Part shown: in pieces, positions 1 to 12,268 of the stretch
Numbering within the stretch: the first letter of the stretch is position 1
How the letters are laid out: each line of letters starts with the position of its first letter
Source: Parietaria judaica
Taxonomy: Eukaryota; Streptophyta; Magnoliopsida; Rosales; Urticaceae
Direction of reading: 5' to 3'
Length of the DNA stretch: 64,000 bases
Assembly (NCBI GenBank): GCA_954871525.1
Contig: OX940864.1
Coordinates: 27,150,001 to 27,214,000 of the forward strand
Notes under the pieces: model-generated
The model's database searches: none
The model's input: only the letters and a program-made list of their open reading frames with translations
What the model was told of the DNA's origin: nothing
Made by a program: the position numbers and the translations under genes

Positions 1-3000
1 TCACTATCTCTATCCGACAACACTTGTTCCAGAGCCATTAGCTAAAAGACAAGTAGAAAATTAAGAAAGAGGGAAACAATAATGAGAAAATATCAATATA
101 AATGAGTTTCACGACGGGAAAAACGATTTATATCCACAACGAAACAGGAATTAGAAGAGAAAAAAAGATCATCACCTGTGATCTGTGAGAGTGAAAAAAC
201 TGCCGCTTTCGCAATAGGGTATAACTGCAAAAATATGAAGCAATCTATATTAAATGCAGATTAAATGTGAGCTGCAATATTTATGTATTTGTATTCAACC
301 AGACTGCTAGCTTGTATTCTGTATATAACAAACATTTACTACCCGTTAGGTAAAAGAAAAGCAACATGCATGAGGAATAAGATCCGGATAAAAATATATA
401 ATAGCATAAGTTTGTTTCCGGTAGGGTTAAACCCGGTGATCGTGGCCTTTATTAGGGCATGTTTACTACCCGTAACGGTTTATCTCTTGAATTGGGTTTT
501 TCCAGTTACCGGTTGATATTAAAAAAAAAAAAGATATAAGAAAATTTCAAAATCAAGTCCACAAAGTAAAAATATCATTTTAAAATAACAATAACATGCA
601 CATATCAATTTGTCATAGTTCAAATAAAAAATAACATAGTCCATATCAACAAAATAACATAATTTAAATCAAAATAATAATAAAAAAAATGGTTAGGGAA
701 ATCAAAATAACATAGTATGTAAGGTACTAAAACCACTCACCTTAGTATAAAACCATTTTTTAACGGTCATGGGTTATTTAGGGTAGAAACTGGTTTTTCC
801 CAGTTACCGGTTTTTTGAACGTTTCAGCCCTAGCCTCGGGCTAACTAGATAGAGCTCAGCTAGGTTCCATAAACGTTGATTAAATAGCTCTAAAGAGATT
901 AATGAGTCTATGTTTCGAGTTGATCTATGCAAAATATTAATGAAAGGCATCCTCGATAAAGAGAGGAAGATGCATACTTCCTCGCGTCTGAACGTTCCAT
1001 TGAAAGCTTTCTTGTTTTTGCAAATTGCAACATAGCTGGCGGCGCAAGGCTATTTCCGGGGGGCAATTGGACACATGCAGGATCACCGTAGGTTTGTGGT
1101 ATGGCACCTGTAACATAATAGCTGATTTTAATATATTGAAAAACCCTGAACCAAAATTCAAACACAAGTTACTGATATCGTGCCTCCCTAAACTTACCCA
1201 TTTATGCATTGCCCAATGAACTTTTCCCCATGAACTATTTTATTGCACTTTGCTGCCTAACATTTCATTTTGGTCCAGTTCGCCAACTGAATTTCGTTTT
1301 AGTGCACTTTGCCCCATGAACTTTCATGCTAGTGCAAATTATACTATCTCTGTTACAAAATTATAAAAAAGATTTTACCGACATGACTTTATGATAGATA
1401 AATCCATTGTTAAAATAATATTAACGTTAAGAAAGAATTTTTTTTTATATTGTTACCAAGATATATACTTTTCTTATAGCAAATAGGGTATTTTGCACAA
1501 AAATGAAAGTTGAGGAGCGCAGAATGGAGCAAAACAGAAGTTCAGTGGGCAAAGTGCAGCACAATGAAATTCCAAAAGGAAAAGTTTACCAAAAATTTAA
1601 GATGCAAATGGGACCAATGAGTAAAATTCAGGGAATACGAGCAAAAAAGAAAGAGTAAAATTCAGCGGGACAGATGCCAATAACCTTCAAAACAATCAAG
1701 AACTTAGCCCACCTGAGATATGGGCTTTGCCACCTTTACTTGAATGGGCATCTGAAGAAAGAATTTCTCTTTTAGCAACTTTGCAAAATGATGGACGTAA
1801 ACAAAAAATTCTACCATAACAATCCCAAAGATGGAAGAATTTTTTTTAGCCTAGTTTACACATAAAATTAGAACATTTATATTATAGTGTACTGGTGCCA
1901 TTAGAGTAAGGCTTTTCTTTTCAAAACCTCTGTCAATCCCGCAACTCATCTTTGGTGATCATTTATATTTAAGACCTTTTGTTTTACTTCTTCATTTCGC
2001 GATTTCATTATTTTCCAATTATCATATAACTCAGCCCTATCTATGCATCTGGATTTCATATAACCCAAGAAATCCACAAGGATTGTATAAATGATACATT
2101 TGCACAAAATAAAAGAGAAGAATTTTACCATCTGCCTTGCTTGATTGCTCATAGGGTCCCACACGCAGATCCGATTCTAAGACGCTGGAATGAACATGCT
2201 TTGTGCTACGTTGTACGCTCCTTGGTCTCTTTCGCTTTAGTGGCTTTGAGCTGAATGTATACATGTGTTTCTACACTTTAATTGGAATAAAACTGAAAAA
2301 TTGTGCGACTACATATTTTAAAAACATAGTCTAAAGATGAGGACTTACAAGAATGCAAATATGTGTTGCTTAGGATCTATTTTATCTGCAACAATCTGAT
2401 GATGAAATGAAATTGAAGAAAAAATAAGTCAACACGAAGGAACTGAATACTGAAGTGATTTGAAATAGGCTATGGCTATAATATAGAGAAATGTTAACGG
2501 CAGAAAAAAGATAGACAGAACATAGTGCAGACATTAAGGCACTAGGTTTTGCTAAAAGACTCATGCCCAAATGGAGTAAAACATGGCATATCATTGAGAA
2601 AAAGAAAAGAACTTCAAAAAAATTCATATACCTCGGACCTCACGTCATCATTTTTCACCGAGACATTCACTGCTTGATACTCCTCAGTCACCTATAAAAT
2701 AGGCATCAGCTCAGTTGCGAGACAATTTGTATTTCACCATATTATATACAGTATAAATTGAGAATGACGATGATTACCAACCCAAAACTCAAAGTTGAAG
2801 AGATCATGGGACGAAGTCAAGTGACATCGAAGGCCCTAGAAGAAAAAAAATGGGAAATCATTAATCCCTAATCAATAAGACATGTTAGTTTTGATAAAGA
2901 AAAATCAAAACCAGTGCAGGAAAGAGAGCTTAAAATGATTAACCTTAAAGTTTGCACATTTGACCAAGCAGAACGCACAGGAAAAGTCTTCAGTTACTGC

Positions 3001-5566
3001 AAGATGAATATTGTGTCAAAAGGAGTCCATTTATGCAGCTTCATGATATCATAGATATATAAATATGTATATATATATATATAATTATATATAGCATATT
3101 AGAATATAAACAGTTATGTACTTTGAAGTACATATACACGGAACTGAATGGCTTCTTTAATAATCTTTGATGCAGAAACAGCTATGAAGATCAACAAGAA
3201 AAAGTATATGTGCATAACCTTCTGTCCTTTGCAACTTATTGCCGTAGTATCTGTAATTAAATATGACATTTCCTGCCCTCAACCTGAACGAGATAGCAAC
3301 CATTTTCTAAATGCTTAAATAAGTAAGAAATCGCATAAATAAACTTCATTGATGAGAAGAATGAAAATTACTGTATAATACGAGACAATGATGAAGAAGG
3401 GACATCATTGCATACATAAGACGAGCTATAAGGAGATTTTTCTCTAGCCCCAAACTCTTCTGCTGATACAATAACTTGCACTTGCTGGAAATTACTCTTT
3501 TGAATAAAAGAGCAAAGAAAATAAATTAGCATCAACATTACAAGTAGGGAAAATGAAAAATGGAAACATGAGCAAACTAAATTAAAGAATAAAATGAGGA
3601 AAAACAAACCACGGTTTCTAAATTGTATGGAACTTCAATTGAAATGTATTTTTCCTCATTCGCACAGCTCAACTGCACAAAATTTATAGCAAGATAAATC
3701 AACATCAATCAGGCTGTGTCATGAGTGAGTACGTATGATTCACAAGGAAAACTTCTCTTATATCAATATAGTTTCTTCCCATTCAAAAAAAAAAAATAGT
3801 TTCTTATTTTCTAGTTTTGTTCTTTTTATTTTATTCAAATATACACAAAGTTAACTATCATTGCAATACCTTCAAGAAGCAAGAACGCAAATCTAGACTT
3901 GACATCATCTCAGATCTTTGTCCCAGTTTAAAATTCGGAGAATTGTCCCATGAGATATAGAGTGCTTCCATTGGTATCTTGCCCCAAAGGCAGTATCCCC
4001 CGTGCTTTGCTGTAAGAAAATGTGAATGACTTCTCCAATAAATATTTTTCATTAACTAGATAGAAATATAAGAAAAGGCAATATGCAAAAAAACGGAGCG
4101 ATATGATTGATATCATGCAAGTATTCCCATATAATTAATCTTGGTATGAAACAAAATCAACTTATTTTCTTATTTGAATAAGGTAAGGTTGATAATAAGA
4201 AAACAACAGTCTTTCATGATCATCTGAAGCTCTTCGAAGAGTGGTAACGCGTTTCAGGAGCATTTTCCACAACTAAAATTCTCTCATTATTTTCATTTAG
4301 AACTTTATAGAAAATGTGTTTGATCTGAAACCCAAATACTAGCTTTTAGAACAAAACAAAAGAGGCACTTAAGGAAGTTCCTTCTTTTCCTAGTTCTAAT
4401 GTGTGCCTTATAACCTTTAATTTAAGCCATGCTTCTCCTTTTGATTTTTTTATGGAAAGGTTAAAGCGAACTTAATATCACAAGCCATATATTTAAGGAT
4501 TGGAAAGCTCTAAGCGAAACTTACACGGAAAAGAAGCCACATCGAAAGGGCTATTTGACAATTTGATCCCACCCAAAGCATTTTGAGCTCCAACTGGAAG
4601 AACGCAGTAGAAAATATTATGTAAGGACAACCTGATATAGTAAAATCATTATAAAAAATAAATAAAATAAAAAATTAGCGTTATTTTATGCATACCGAAG
4701 CTGACAAGCAAGATGCAAATTGATCCAGATTTGACCTCCGATGCCAGCTTATTCATATCAGGCAGAACGAAAGTTGCTTGAACTTGACCTCTTCCCTCAA
4801 CTTCGTTCGGACGAGTAAGCATGCACGCTCGAGTAAACCGATACACTGAAGCGTACTTTATAAATTCAAAAATGTCAACATAGTTAGGACATTCATGAAT
4901 CCATAGAAAAAAAAAAATCAAACTCGAACAAAAGCTTAAGCGTCATTACCTCTGTGGATGAAGCATCAGAAACTAGTCTAGCCAAAAAAATGTATAAAGG
5001 GAACAAATTCCGAGTCTGTACACCGTCCATCTCAGCCCTTGAGAGGGAAACTTTCATTTGTACTCTACATTCAAGTGATTAACCCAATTAGTCACCGATA
5101 ATATGCCTATATGATGTGATTCTCGTCAATAAACTTCGAACTTTATGAGACTCGTGTCACCGTCCAATCGAATTATCATCTCCAATTTCCGTATACCCGA
5201 TATTATCATGAAACAATCTTAACAACAATGATGGAAGAATGAAGAAAATAAAACAAAATCACCTCCTTTTGTGCTTTGCCTCTATTTTGTAGCTCAAACA
5301 TCTTTGAAGAAACAATGGCTACAAAAAACAATACAAGAGTAAGAGAAACACAGGAAAAAATCATGAAAGTCTATCCTGATAAACTAGTCAAACTTCAGAA
5401 GAAGAACGATTAGGTTTCGAAGAAATCTCACATTTCTTATGGCTCGGCGCTGAAGAATGTTGTAAAACTCGACCGGCTTGCAGTAGACGGAGAGGCTCTC
5501 CTCCGCCGCGATCTCCTCCGCCTCCGCCGCTGAAGACATCCGCGCACAAGGCTCTTGCCGGCACAT
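1..5566 (-). CDS. EMF2: EMF2-like polycomb (PRC2) VEFS-box protein, partial at left edge
   Basis: EMBRYONIC FLOWER 2 is the plant Su(z)12 homologue, a PRC2 subunit needed for H3K27 methylation and repression of floral genes. Coding exons by splice signals and homology: 5432-5566, 5263-5318, 4950-5064, 4696-4855, 4525-4593, 3870-4009, 3610-3672, 3372-3484, 3219-3283, 2944-2996, 2782-2835, 2632-2691, 2349-2395, 2129-2250, 1713-1751, 978-1107, 176-224 and 1-41 (continues outside). All junction phases agree, giving about 503 visible codons. Diagnostic pieces are MCRQEPCARMSS, AAEESLSVYCKPVEFYNIL, the C2H2 finger split over two exons (CAFC, then HLTSSH), and the VEFS entry LQFAKTRKLSMERSD, RQFFHSHR and MALEQVLSDRDS. 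The start is set at the ATG directly after an acceptor, as in EMF2 relatives. The 39-bp exon is the least certain. No stop or frameshift was seen. Confidence 0.93.
1170..1690. mobile_element. MITE-like inverted repeat in an EMF2 intron
   Basis: The intron between the 978-1107 and 1713-1751 exons holds two imperfect inverted arms, about 1215-1345 and 1500-1640. Arm motifs such as GCACTTTGC and GAACTTTCAT on the left reappear as reverse complements on the right (GCAAAGTGC, ATGAAAGTTGA). Long, degenerate arms around a short AT-rich core fit a Mutator-type MITE. The exact ends and the TSD could not be set. It inserts no splice-site change that can be seen. Confidence 0.5.
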
Positions 5567-5900
5567 CTGAGCACAAACAGCAACGAAATTCAAACGCGCA
5601 TTTCCAGAATCGCAGCAAACGAGAGATTCGAATCCAAACAAAAAATCGCAGAGACGGAGAATCCGTTAGGGCAGTTGTCGAGGTCTTACGGAGCCACAGA
5701 GGAGAGAAGGAGATGTTGAGCTTCAATGGAGTATCGAAGCTTTGAAATGGTCTATTCAGAGATTTGGGATTCGAATTTGGTACACAGTGGTTGGTTCATG
5801 AAGCTCGGCTCTTGTTGTTGTAGAACTGAAGAAGACGAGTCCTTTCTCTCTCAAGCTGTTGCTTCTCTACTCTGACACCAAATCCTTCCCATATTTTCTT
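5567..5900 (-). promoter_or_regulatory. EMF2 5' leader with leader intron, and proximal promoter
   Basis: An acceptor (TGCTCAG) abuts the EMF2 ATG at 5566. A matching donor, CC|GTAAGACC, ends a leader exon at 5690, so 5567-5689 is a probable intron in the 5' UTR. The leader exon runs up to about 5870 through CT-rich sequence typical of plant leaders. No clear TATA box was found, and the transcription start is not fixed. Confidence 0.55.
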
Positions 5901-6030
5901 TTATTTCTCTAAAACTATTTATTTATTTTTGTTTTCTTACCCTTTTCACCAAAGCCTTTAGTATGTGTTGAGAGGAACTTTAATATGTATTGAATTCTTC
6001 AGTTAAAAACAGTATTAAATGCTTTTAAAT

Positions 6031-8151
6031 TAGATGTGAAAATTTTGTAACCGTTTCTCGGTTTCGGTATCGATCCCGGATCCGTTTTTTAAAAAATCTG
6101 ATAAATTTCATTTAAAACCGAGAACCGATACTTTCCGGTTCTCGGTTTTTGATACCGATACCGATACCGAGAACCGATACTAAAACTATATTTCTCGATT
6201 TTTGGAATCGGTTCCGGTTGTGAACTACATGGCGTTTTATATATTTCATATTAAGTCGTTTTTATTAATATGTTTATTATGTGTTGCCGTTTTTTATTAG
6301 AGCTTTATTAATATGTATCATTTATTGTTGTTTGATATATTCCAGTATTGTCGTTTTTTAATTAAGTCTTCTTTACATCCTCTCGCCTCCATCCATCTCT
6401 CTCTTAACGTCATTCCTCGTTGTCCAACCTTTCTTCTCCCTCGCCGAGAACACTCCATTGCCGAGAAAAAGTAGGAATCGATTTTCGTGATAATCGAGCC
6501 ATTAATCGCTGAAAACCACTTCTCGGTAACTTATCTCCTCTAATCGTTGTCGTTTTATACTTATCGCAATTTTTCGATTCGAAAAGCAAGCTACTTATCT
6601 CTCAAACTTATCAAGTGTATTTTCTCAAAAAGCTAGGGACTTTTCGGTCAAAAACGATAAGTCAACCCTGGTATAAAATTTTCTTTTTCGCGGTAGAAGT
6701 TCCAACTTCTTTTAATTTTGGAATTTAAAGGTATTTTTAGGGGTTTTTTTAGTAAATCATGAGTGTTTTAAAGTTTAAATATTATATATGTATGAATCAC
6801 GTCAAATTTTAACAATTTTATTATATATTTGCAGTAGTTACTTAGAAAACTATCAGGTTGAATGAAAGTTAAACTCTGAGTTCCATATTAGCTTAACTAT
6901 ACATATTACGTTTTGAATCAAATGTTGTCGTTGAAATTGTTTTTTTTTTTTTTTAGGTTTATGATAGAGTAGAGATGAATTAAGATGGTTTGTGTGATTT
7001 TTGTTAATTTTTTTTTAATATTAGGGACATATTTTAGGGTTTATGCAAAATGTTTCTAATTGCGACAAAAGTACCCATTTTTTGGAAAATGGTGAATTTG
7101 AGATATATTTTAATTTTTTTTATGTACTTTCATTTTGTAACATTGTATATAATTAGGAAACTGTGAGTTTGACATAATTATTTTGTAATTTGACGTTTTC
7201 CCGAATTGTGGCTATATTGCGGCAAAAGTACATATTTTTTGGAAATTTGTTAAGTTGAGCTAGTTAATCGACTTATTTGATGTAAAATCATTTTATAAAA
7301 TTGTATATAATTTATAAAAATGGGAGATTGACATAAAGTTTTTTTGTAATTTGATGTTTACTAAAATTATGACCTTATTGCGGCAAAAGTATATGATTTT
7401 TGGAAATTGGTCAAATTGAGCTATTTCTTCGATTTTTTTGATGTAATTTAATTTGTAACATTGTATATAATTTTGAAACTGTGATTTTGACATATATTGT
7501 TTTGTAATTTGATGTTTTCTAATTATTGTGAAAAAAGTACATTTAGTATTTTATATTATGAAATATTTTATGTATGAAAATATGTATGAAAATAATTTAT
7601 AGGTTTTTAATAGATAAATCCATCGATAACCGATTAATCCATCGATAAGTGTGATAAGTTTCGATAACGGCAAACGATAACTTTTATAGGTTTTCCATCG
7701 ATAAATCCATCGATAAGTTTCGATAACGGCAAACGATAACTTTTATAGGTTTTTCATCGATAAATCCATCGATAAGTTTCGATAACGATTAGTCCGTCGA
7801 CAACGACAAACTATTTATCGGCAAAAACGACATTCAAATCCTTCTGAAAAAGGACAAGGTGACATCAATGACATGGTCTTATTATTTTGGATTTTTTTTT
7901 TATGTATTAGACATGTATTTTTTATTTTGGACATGGTATTTTGTGTTTATTTTTTGTCCTGGATTTTTCTCGGTTTATATCTCAGTTTATTTCTCGATTT
8001 TCTTTTCTTTTTTCTCGGTTTTGGTCTTGGTTTGATAAAAAAAAAATAGATCCGATACTAGTACCGGTACCAAAAAAAAATCTCGGTTTTCCGATAACGA
8101 GATATTAAAAAAAAAAATTAATTTCTCAGTTTGGTTTCGGTTTCACCCCTA
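6031..8151. mobile_element. 2.1-kb non-autonomous hAT-type element
   Basis: The left end TAGATGTGAAAA and right end TTTCACCCCTA form short inverted termini like those of the 494-bp element at 8689. The flanks TTTTAAAT and CTTTAAAT match at 7 of 8 positions, as expected for an aged 8-bp hAT TSD. Subterminal regions are rich in TCTCGGTTT and CCGATACCGA motifs in opposite orientation. The interior has no transposase frame. It holds two blocks of repeats: CGGCAAAAGTA with spacing near 180 bp (about 7040-7540), and a CGATAA-rich direct repeat of about 65 bp (7610-7800). Confidence 0.7.
7610..7815. repeat. CGATAA-rich tandem repeat inside the hAT-type element
   Basis: Units read roughly as GATAAGTTTCGATAACGGC followed by AAACGATAACTTTTATAGG and CATCGATAAATCC, repeated about three times with small changes. 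ATCGATAA also occurs near the left end of the same element (about 6475-6660). Confidence 0.7.
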
Positions 8152-8680
8152 CTTTAAATTGCAAACCAATCAAAAAATTAATTTCTAAAGAACATATCAA
8201 AAGTGCAACGGATATATTAATAAAAAAAATTAAGTTAAAATTCGGTACTGGTTTGTAAGTCGCAAATAAATGAGTAAACCGCTAGATTTTTGCTATAACA
8301 ATTTTTTATTAAAAATCCAATTCATATAAATAAAAATGATACATTATGTACATATGATATAAACTGATTAGGTAGGGTAGGGGATGATGTGAAAATATCT
8401 AAGAAAATATGAGATTTTTAGTGTTAGGTATCGAATTTAAAGGAGAAAATTGAAAGAAAGAAAAAAACTGGATTTATTTGCAATGAAGTCCATGTAAAGA
8501 GGTAGTGCGGTGCGGTCACCCCGCACCTGCACGACACGGTATAATATAAAACGACACACTTAAGTTTTGTTTTTTACGAAAAACTTTGCATAACACAGTT
8601 TCTCTTTCGGCGTGCTGCGGAATGTAAAATATTCTTGAATAAAAATATTACTAAGAAAACTAATTGTCATTATTTATTTC
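8152..8680. other. AT-rich intergenic stretch
   Basis: This lies between the two hAT-type elements. No coding frame, RNA gene or repeat structure was recognised. Confidence 0.5.
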
Positions 8681-8688
8681 ATTAGCGC

Positions 8689-9182
8689 TAGGGGTGAAAA
8701 TAAAACCCGAAAACCGGGTAAAAATCCGAATCCGGATCCGGATTCCGGATCCGGGTACCCGTACCCGATTTTATAACCGGGTTCGGGTACCGGGTATTGA
8801 AATCATAGAAACCGGGCACCCGGTACCCGGTTTAATACCCGATTTTTTTAAATTATTTTATTTTCCTTTAATTTTATTTAATTATTTTTATCTCATGTTT
8901 ATTGACTTGTAATACTTTTTTTTATTATTGTCATATCATATGTTTACAATTGATGTTTATGATGCTTGATGCGCGGAACGAAAAAAAACCCGCGAGACTA
9001 TGTTTTTTTTATGCATCCGGTTGAAAACCCGAATCCGATTTCAAAACCGGGTACCGGATCCGGGTATCAAAAATTAGATACCCGGATTTCGGGTACCGGG
9101 TATCAATTTTTAGATACCCGGTTTTCGGATCCGGGTACCGGGTACCTAAAAAAACCGGGTACCCGACCCGGTTTCACCCCTA
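8689..9182. mobile_element. 494-bp hAT-type MITE with perfect 8-bp TSD
   Basis: The termini are TAGGGGTGAAA and TTTCACCCCTA, a perfect 11-bp inverted repeat. They are flanked by the direct repeat ATTAGCGC at 8681-8688 and 9183-9190. The outer 200 bp on each side are packed with variants of GGGTACCGGGTA and GGATCCGG in both orientations, around an AT-rich centre. An 8-bp TSD and TAGGGGTG termini are typical of hAT elements. There is no coding potential. The predicted frames across it are artefacts of the repeats. Confidence 0.9.
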
Positions 9183-9191
9183 ATTAGCGCT

Positions 9192-9559
9192 GAGAGCGTG
9201 TTTTAATTGAATAATAAAATAAAAAATAAAAATTATGGCAACTAAAATAATTCCTTTTAGAAAAGACAAAAGATAGCAATCAGAATCAAGTCTCCAATCG
9301 GAGAAATGATAAGAATCTGTTCGCATCCCACACTTTACATTTATCATACTATATAATGATATAATCGAACAAACAGTATTTCAAACTATATATATATACT
9401 ATATATATATATATGTATATAGCTGATTGTAATGTAAAGCATCACATACATAATCGTCCCTCGAGTAATCACAAGAATACATCCATAGATAGTCAAAGAA
9501 TCTGAGAAAATATTACATCATCATAACAAGCTATATACACAATATAGTTTGCAACCTTT
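9192..9559. other. 3' flank of the L18a-like gene
   Basis: AT-rich sequence with a TATATA run at about 9390-9420. It probably includes the 3' UTR and poly(A) region of the minus-strand gene. No further gene was seen. Confidence 0.4.
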
Positions 9560-11626
9560 TTACCAGTCATCAGCTTCCTTCGTCAAACCAAAGATAATTG
9601 CAACTGTGGCCAGAACCGCCTACGGGGAGAAAGAACGAAAGAAAAAAACCGTCATGGAAAAACAAATATCGATGTTCCCGCATCTAAATTTTCTCACTTT
9701 ATATTCATTACATTAGTCATATCTTAGTTATGTCTTAATTATGTTTTAGCGAGTGTAATACTAATACATGACTATTTAGAGAGGTTTCAGCAATGATAAA
9801 TTGAAGCCAAATACTATATTCAGTAAATTAGCTTAGTCTCACTACAGATTCAGCGGGTTTAGCCCCGTGCAAAGACTCCATAGAACCCAAACTATTAAGC
9901 TATATGTATTTATTTAAGCTTTATATAAATGTTAGTCTTTCCTTCTTGATTTCTTCACAAATAAATATGTTAAATTGCTTACAGAGAGGGAAATCGGGTG
10001 GTAGATGGGTCGGTTAATACTTAATAGTGTTGCTAAAGGCACTGATAGTTTATTTACAAAAACTCAAGTCATCTTCCTGGTCTTATAAAATGTTTATTTA
10101 GATTAGATAATACGGGCAATGCTTATTAGATTGTCATATTAACTTAATTTATAGGTGTCGTTTTGATCATTAGTTGGTTTCGATACATGGGACAATTATT
10201 TTGTATTAGTTGTTAATCCTTCGTTTCTATTTGTTTCCACGATTTTGACCCCCATAAGCGAGGTTTACACTAATAGACAGGGTCATGAGACACGTGAATC
10301 TAGTAATGTGAAAAGAAAAAAGTCTTTAATCGCATAATGAGAAGGAAGTAAGAAATCACTCACCGCAACCGTGCAAGCAACATAACCGGGCTTCTCCCGG
10401 TAATCAACCCTCGAACAAAGTATAATCAATGCCCCAGCATACCAAGGAATGCCAGCGATGAAGAAACCAATAATGAACCTTAAAATAAGAAATGCGAATC
10501 AGTAAGCCAAAGAGTAATAACCATATGGTCTTCAACTATGGATCTCATTCCAACTCCTTTCAAGCCCCCAAAAGAATGAAACCGTAATCCGCAAGCTGGC
10601 ATTGAAAAAATTCAGTTCAGCTTGTCTAAGAAAGACTTACAGGAACCAGCCGAGACCAATACCGCAGCAAGGAAGACGGGGCTCTCTTACGGGTCTTCCT
10701 TCAGCAACTCCATAGACTTCAGCATCAATGAAAATGAATTTTATTCTCTAAAGCAACTCAAGATGATCATAGGAGGATCAACCGAATATAACACTTAAAA
10801 CTCTGATTCACAAGAGTAAGCAATTCACTGTATCTATAGATCTATCTATATGACTCATGACTATCAAGATACATAAAGACATTCACTTTCGAACCATTAA
10901 ACTATAAAGGGTTAGTAGCGGCATAAACACCCAAGGTTTTGATTCTTGTCTTGCCACAAACCTTCTCTCTTTTTTTCACGATAAAAGTTCTCACAGTTCA
11001 CTATTTTGCTTCTCACTAACATTTCGTCTACTTCTACAATCGATTTAACATAACTTTAGAAGTGCCGTTAACAAAATTCTCTTTCCCTCGGAAGTGATAC
11101 GTGTCCAACATTTAACAGCACATATATTAAAAGAGTAAATTGAATATTTGAGCAAAATAGTAAACTTTGATGTGATCACCAAAATGAAAAGATTAGGTAC
11201 TTAAGCCCCTAAATAATTGAAATCCGAAAAAGTGGCCGGAAAAAGCCTAAAAGTTTCTTTAGATCCAGCTTGATCCTCACAAAAGTACACACTGTTGTGG
11301 ATTTCAAACCATCAAAAACCGCATCAAATCTCCCACGAATCCAAACCCAATCCTAATCCTCACATCGAAGCTCATAGATCCCACAGTGAATCAACAGAGT
11401 AATTAGAAGCGGAATTGGTGAAAATACCAGGAACGGCCTGGTATCCGCGGGCGTAGTAGTCGGCGTGAGCAGCCGATGGCTCTCCGGTGGCCCCCGGCGG
11501 CGGCACCGGCTGAGGGAAGCCGATCGCCGGCGCCGGCGGAGGGTAGTTGGCGACGCCCTGGAAGGTGCCGTACTGGTGCTGGTGGCTGGCACCGATCGCT
11601 GGCTTCTTGTTGTCGTCTTCGCTCAT
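9560..11626 (-). CDS. 60S ribosomal protein L18a-like membrane protein
   Basis: Four exons, 11428-11626, 10641-10716, 10364-10478 and 9560-9619, join in phase to 450 nt, or 149 codons plus a stop. The N-terminus (about 65 residues) is polar and proline-rich, with HQHQYGTFQGVANYPPP. A conserved EGRPVREPRLPCCGIGLGWF block follows, then two or three hydrophobic helices (FIIGFFIAGIPWYAGALIIL and ATVAIIFGL) around CSRVDYREKPGYVACTVA. This is the small plant family named ribosomal protein L18a-like. It is named from annotation history, lacks the ribosomal fold, and is probably a membrane protein of unknown role. Length and intron layout look complete. The C-terminus KEADDW is shorter than in relatives I recall. 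Confidence 0.9.
10905..11215. mobile_element. Possible Mutator-type MITE in intron 1 of the L18a-like gene
   Basis: The left segment GGTTAGTAGCGGCATAAAC resembles the outer MULE terminus at 11800 (GGTTATTCGCGG). The right segment, reversed, reads GGGGCTTAAGTACC, an imperfect counterpart. The TSD is not resolved and the ends are approximate. Confidence 0.35.
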
Positions 11627-11799
11627 CTTCACTCGATTATTGATTTGAGAGACGTGTTGTGGTTGGGTGTGGAAGAAAGCCAAAAAGTCAAATCGATTAT
11701 CGTGGGATCGATCACTGAGAGACTGTCTAACTTCACAGCTCAGCTTCTGTTTACAATAAACATTATCACTATTTTTCCCGTGCTATAATTTTTTAGAGG

Positions 11800-11945
11800 G
11801 TTATTCGCGGTACAAGTACCGAAAGTCTTTGAAAAATTAACGTTAAATACATTTTTTTTGTTTTAGTCCGACAAAATATCAATTCTTTTCTCTCACGTTA
11901 TAGACAGGTAGTCCCCAAAATGTCTAAAGGGTATTTTACTCGGAC
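11800..11945 (+). repeat. Left terminal inverted repeat of the outer MULE
   Basis: Pairs in inverted orientation with 27625-27767. Shared blocks are ATTCGCGG, AACGTTAAATACATTTTTTT, CACGTTATAG and CCCCAAAAATGT-like sequence, with moderate divergence. Confidence 0.75.
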
Positions 11946-11964
11946 ATGAGAAATTAAAAAAAAA

Positions 11965-12089
11965 AAAACTCGGACCCGGACATATCTGGGTCCGGAAAAA
12001 CACGGATCCAGACATCTCTGGATCCGGATATTAAAAAAAAAAAGTGTTTAATCTGGGCCGTCGGATGGTTGAGATCGACGGCCCAGATC
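11965..12089. repeat. Subterminal CCGGACAT repeats and perfect hairpin of the hAT element
   Basis: GGACATATCTGGGTCCGG and related copies lie at 11977-12030. Similar CCGGACATGTCC copies occur near 27100-27145, on the far side of the hAT gene. Such subterminal repeats are usual transposase-binding regions in hAT elements. At 12051-12063 and 12076-12088 are perfect 13-bp inverted arms (ATCTGGGCCGTCG) around a 12-bp loop. The hAT ends themselves were not resolved. Confidence 0.5.
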
Positions 12090-12260
12090 ATAGAGCCGTT
12101 GGGAGCAGCATGTGTCAGCAGGGGTCTGCGGCAAAAGTACCTGCCACATATCGAATGCAGGTTACCGTTGGAGGGCAACAGTGAAATTGCATCGGGGTCC
12201 TAAAAAATATCCGTTGGAACTTCATTTACACCTCTTTCTCAAATTCCTACACATTTTCCC

Positions 12261-12268
12261 TATAAATA
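12261..12268 (+). promoter_or_regulatory. TATA box of the hAT transposase gene
   Basis: TATAAATA lies about 320 bp before the first ATG at 12580. It is followed by a CT-rich leader (12280-12350) with repeated CTCTCAAG. Position and context fit a core promoter. Confidence 0.5.

Noticed and set aside
423..832. Possible hAT-type element in an EMF2 intron (TAGGGTTAAACCC to TTTCAGCCCTA)
   Set aside because: The ends resemble the other hAT elements, but no 8-bp repeat flanks them and the arms do not line up well.
8664..9187. Frames of 73-82 codons in the 494-bp MITE
   Set aside because: They are translations of GGGTACCGGG-type repeats, bounded by the MITE ends.
11353..11788. Plus- and minus-strand frames overlapping exon 1 of the L18a-like gene
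   Set aside because: They are shadows of the GC-rich exon in other frames. The spliced minus-strand gene explains the region.
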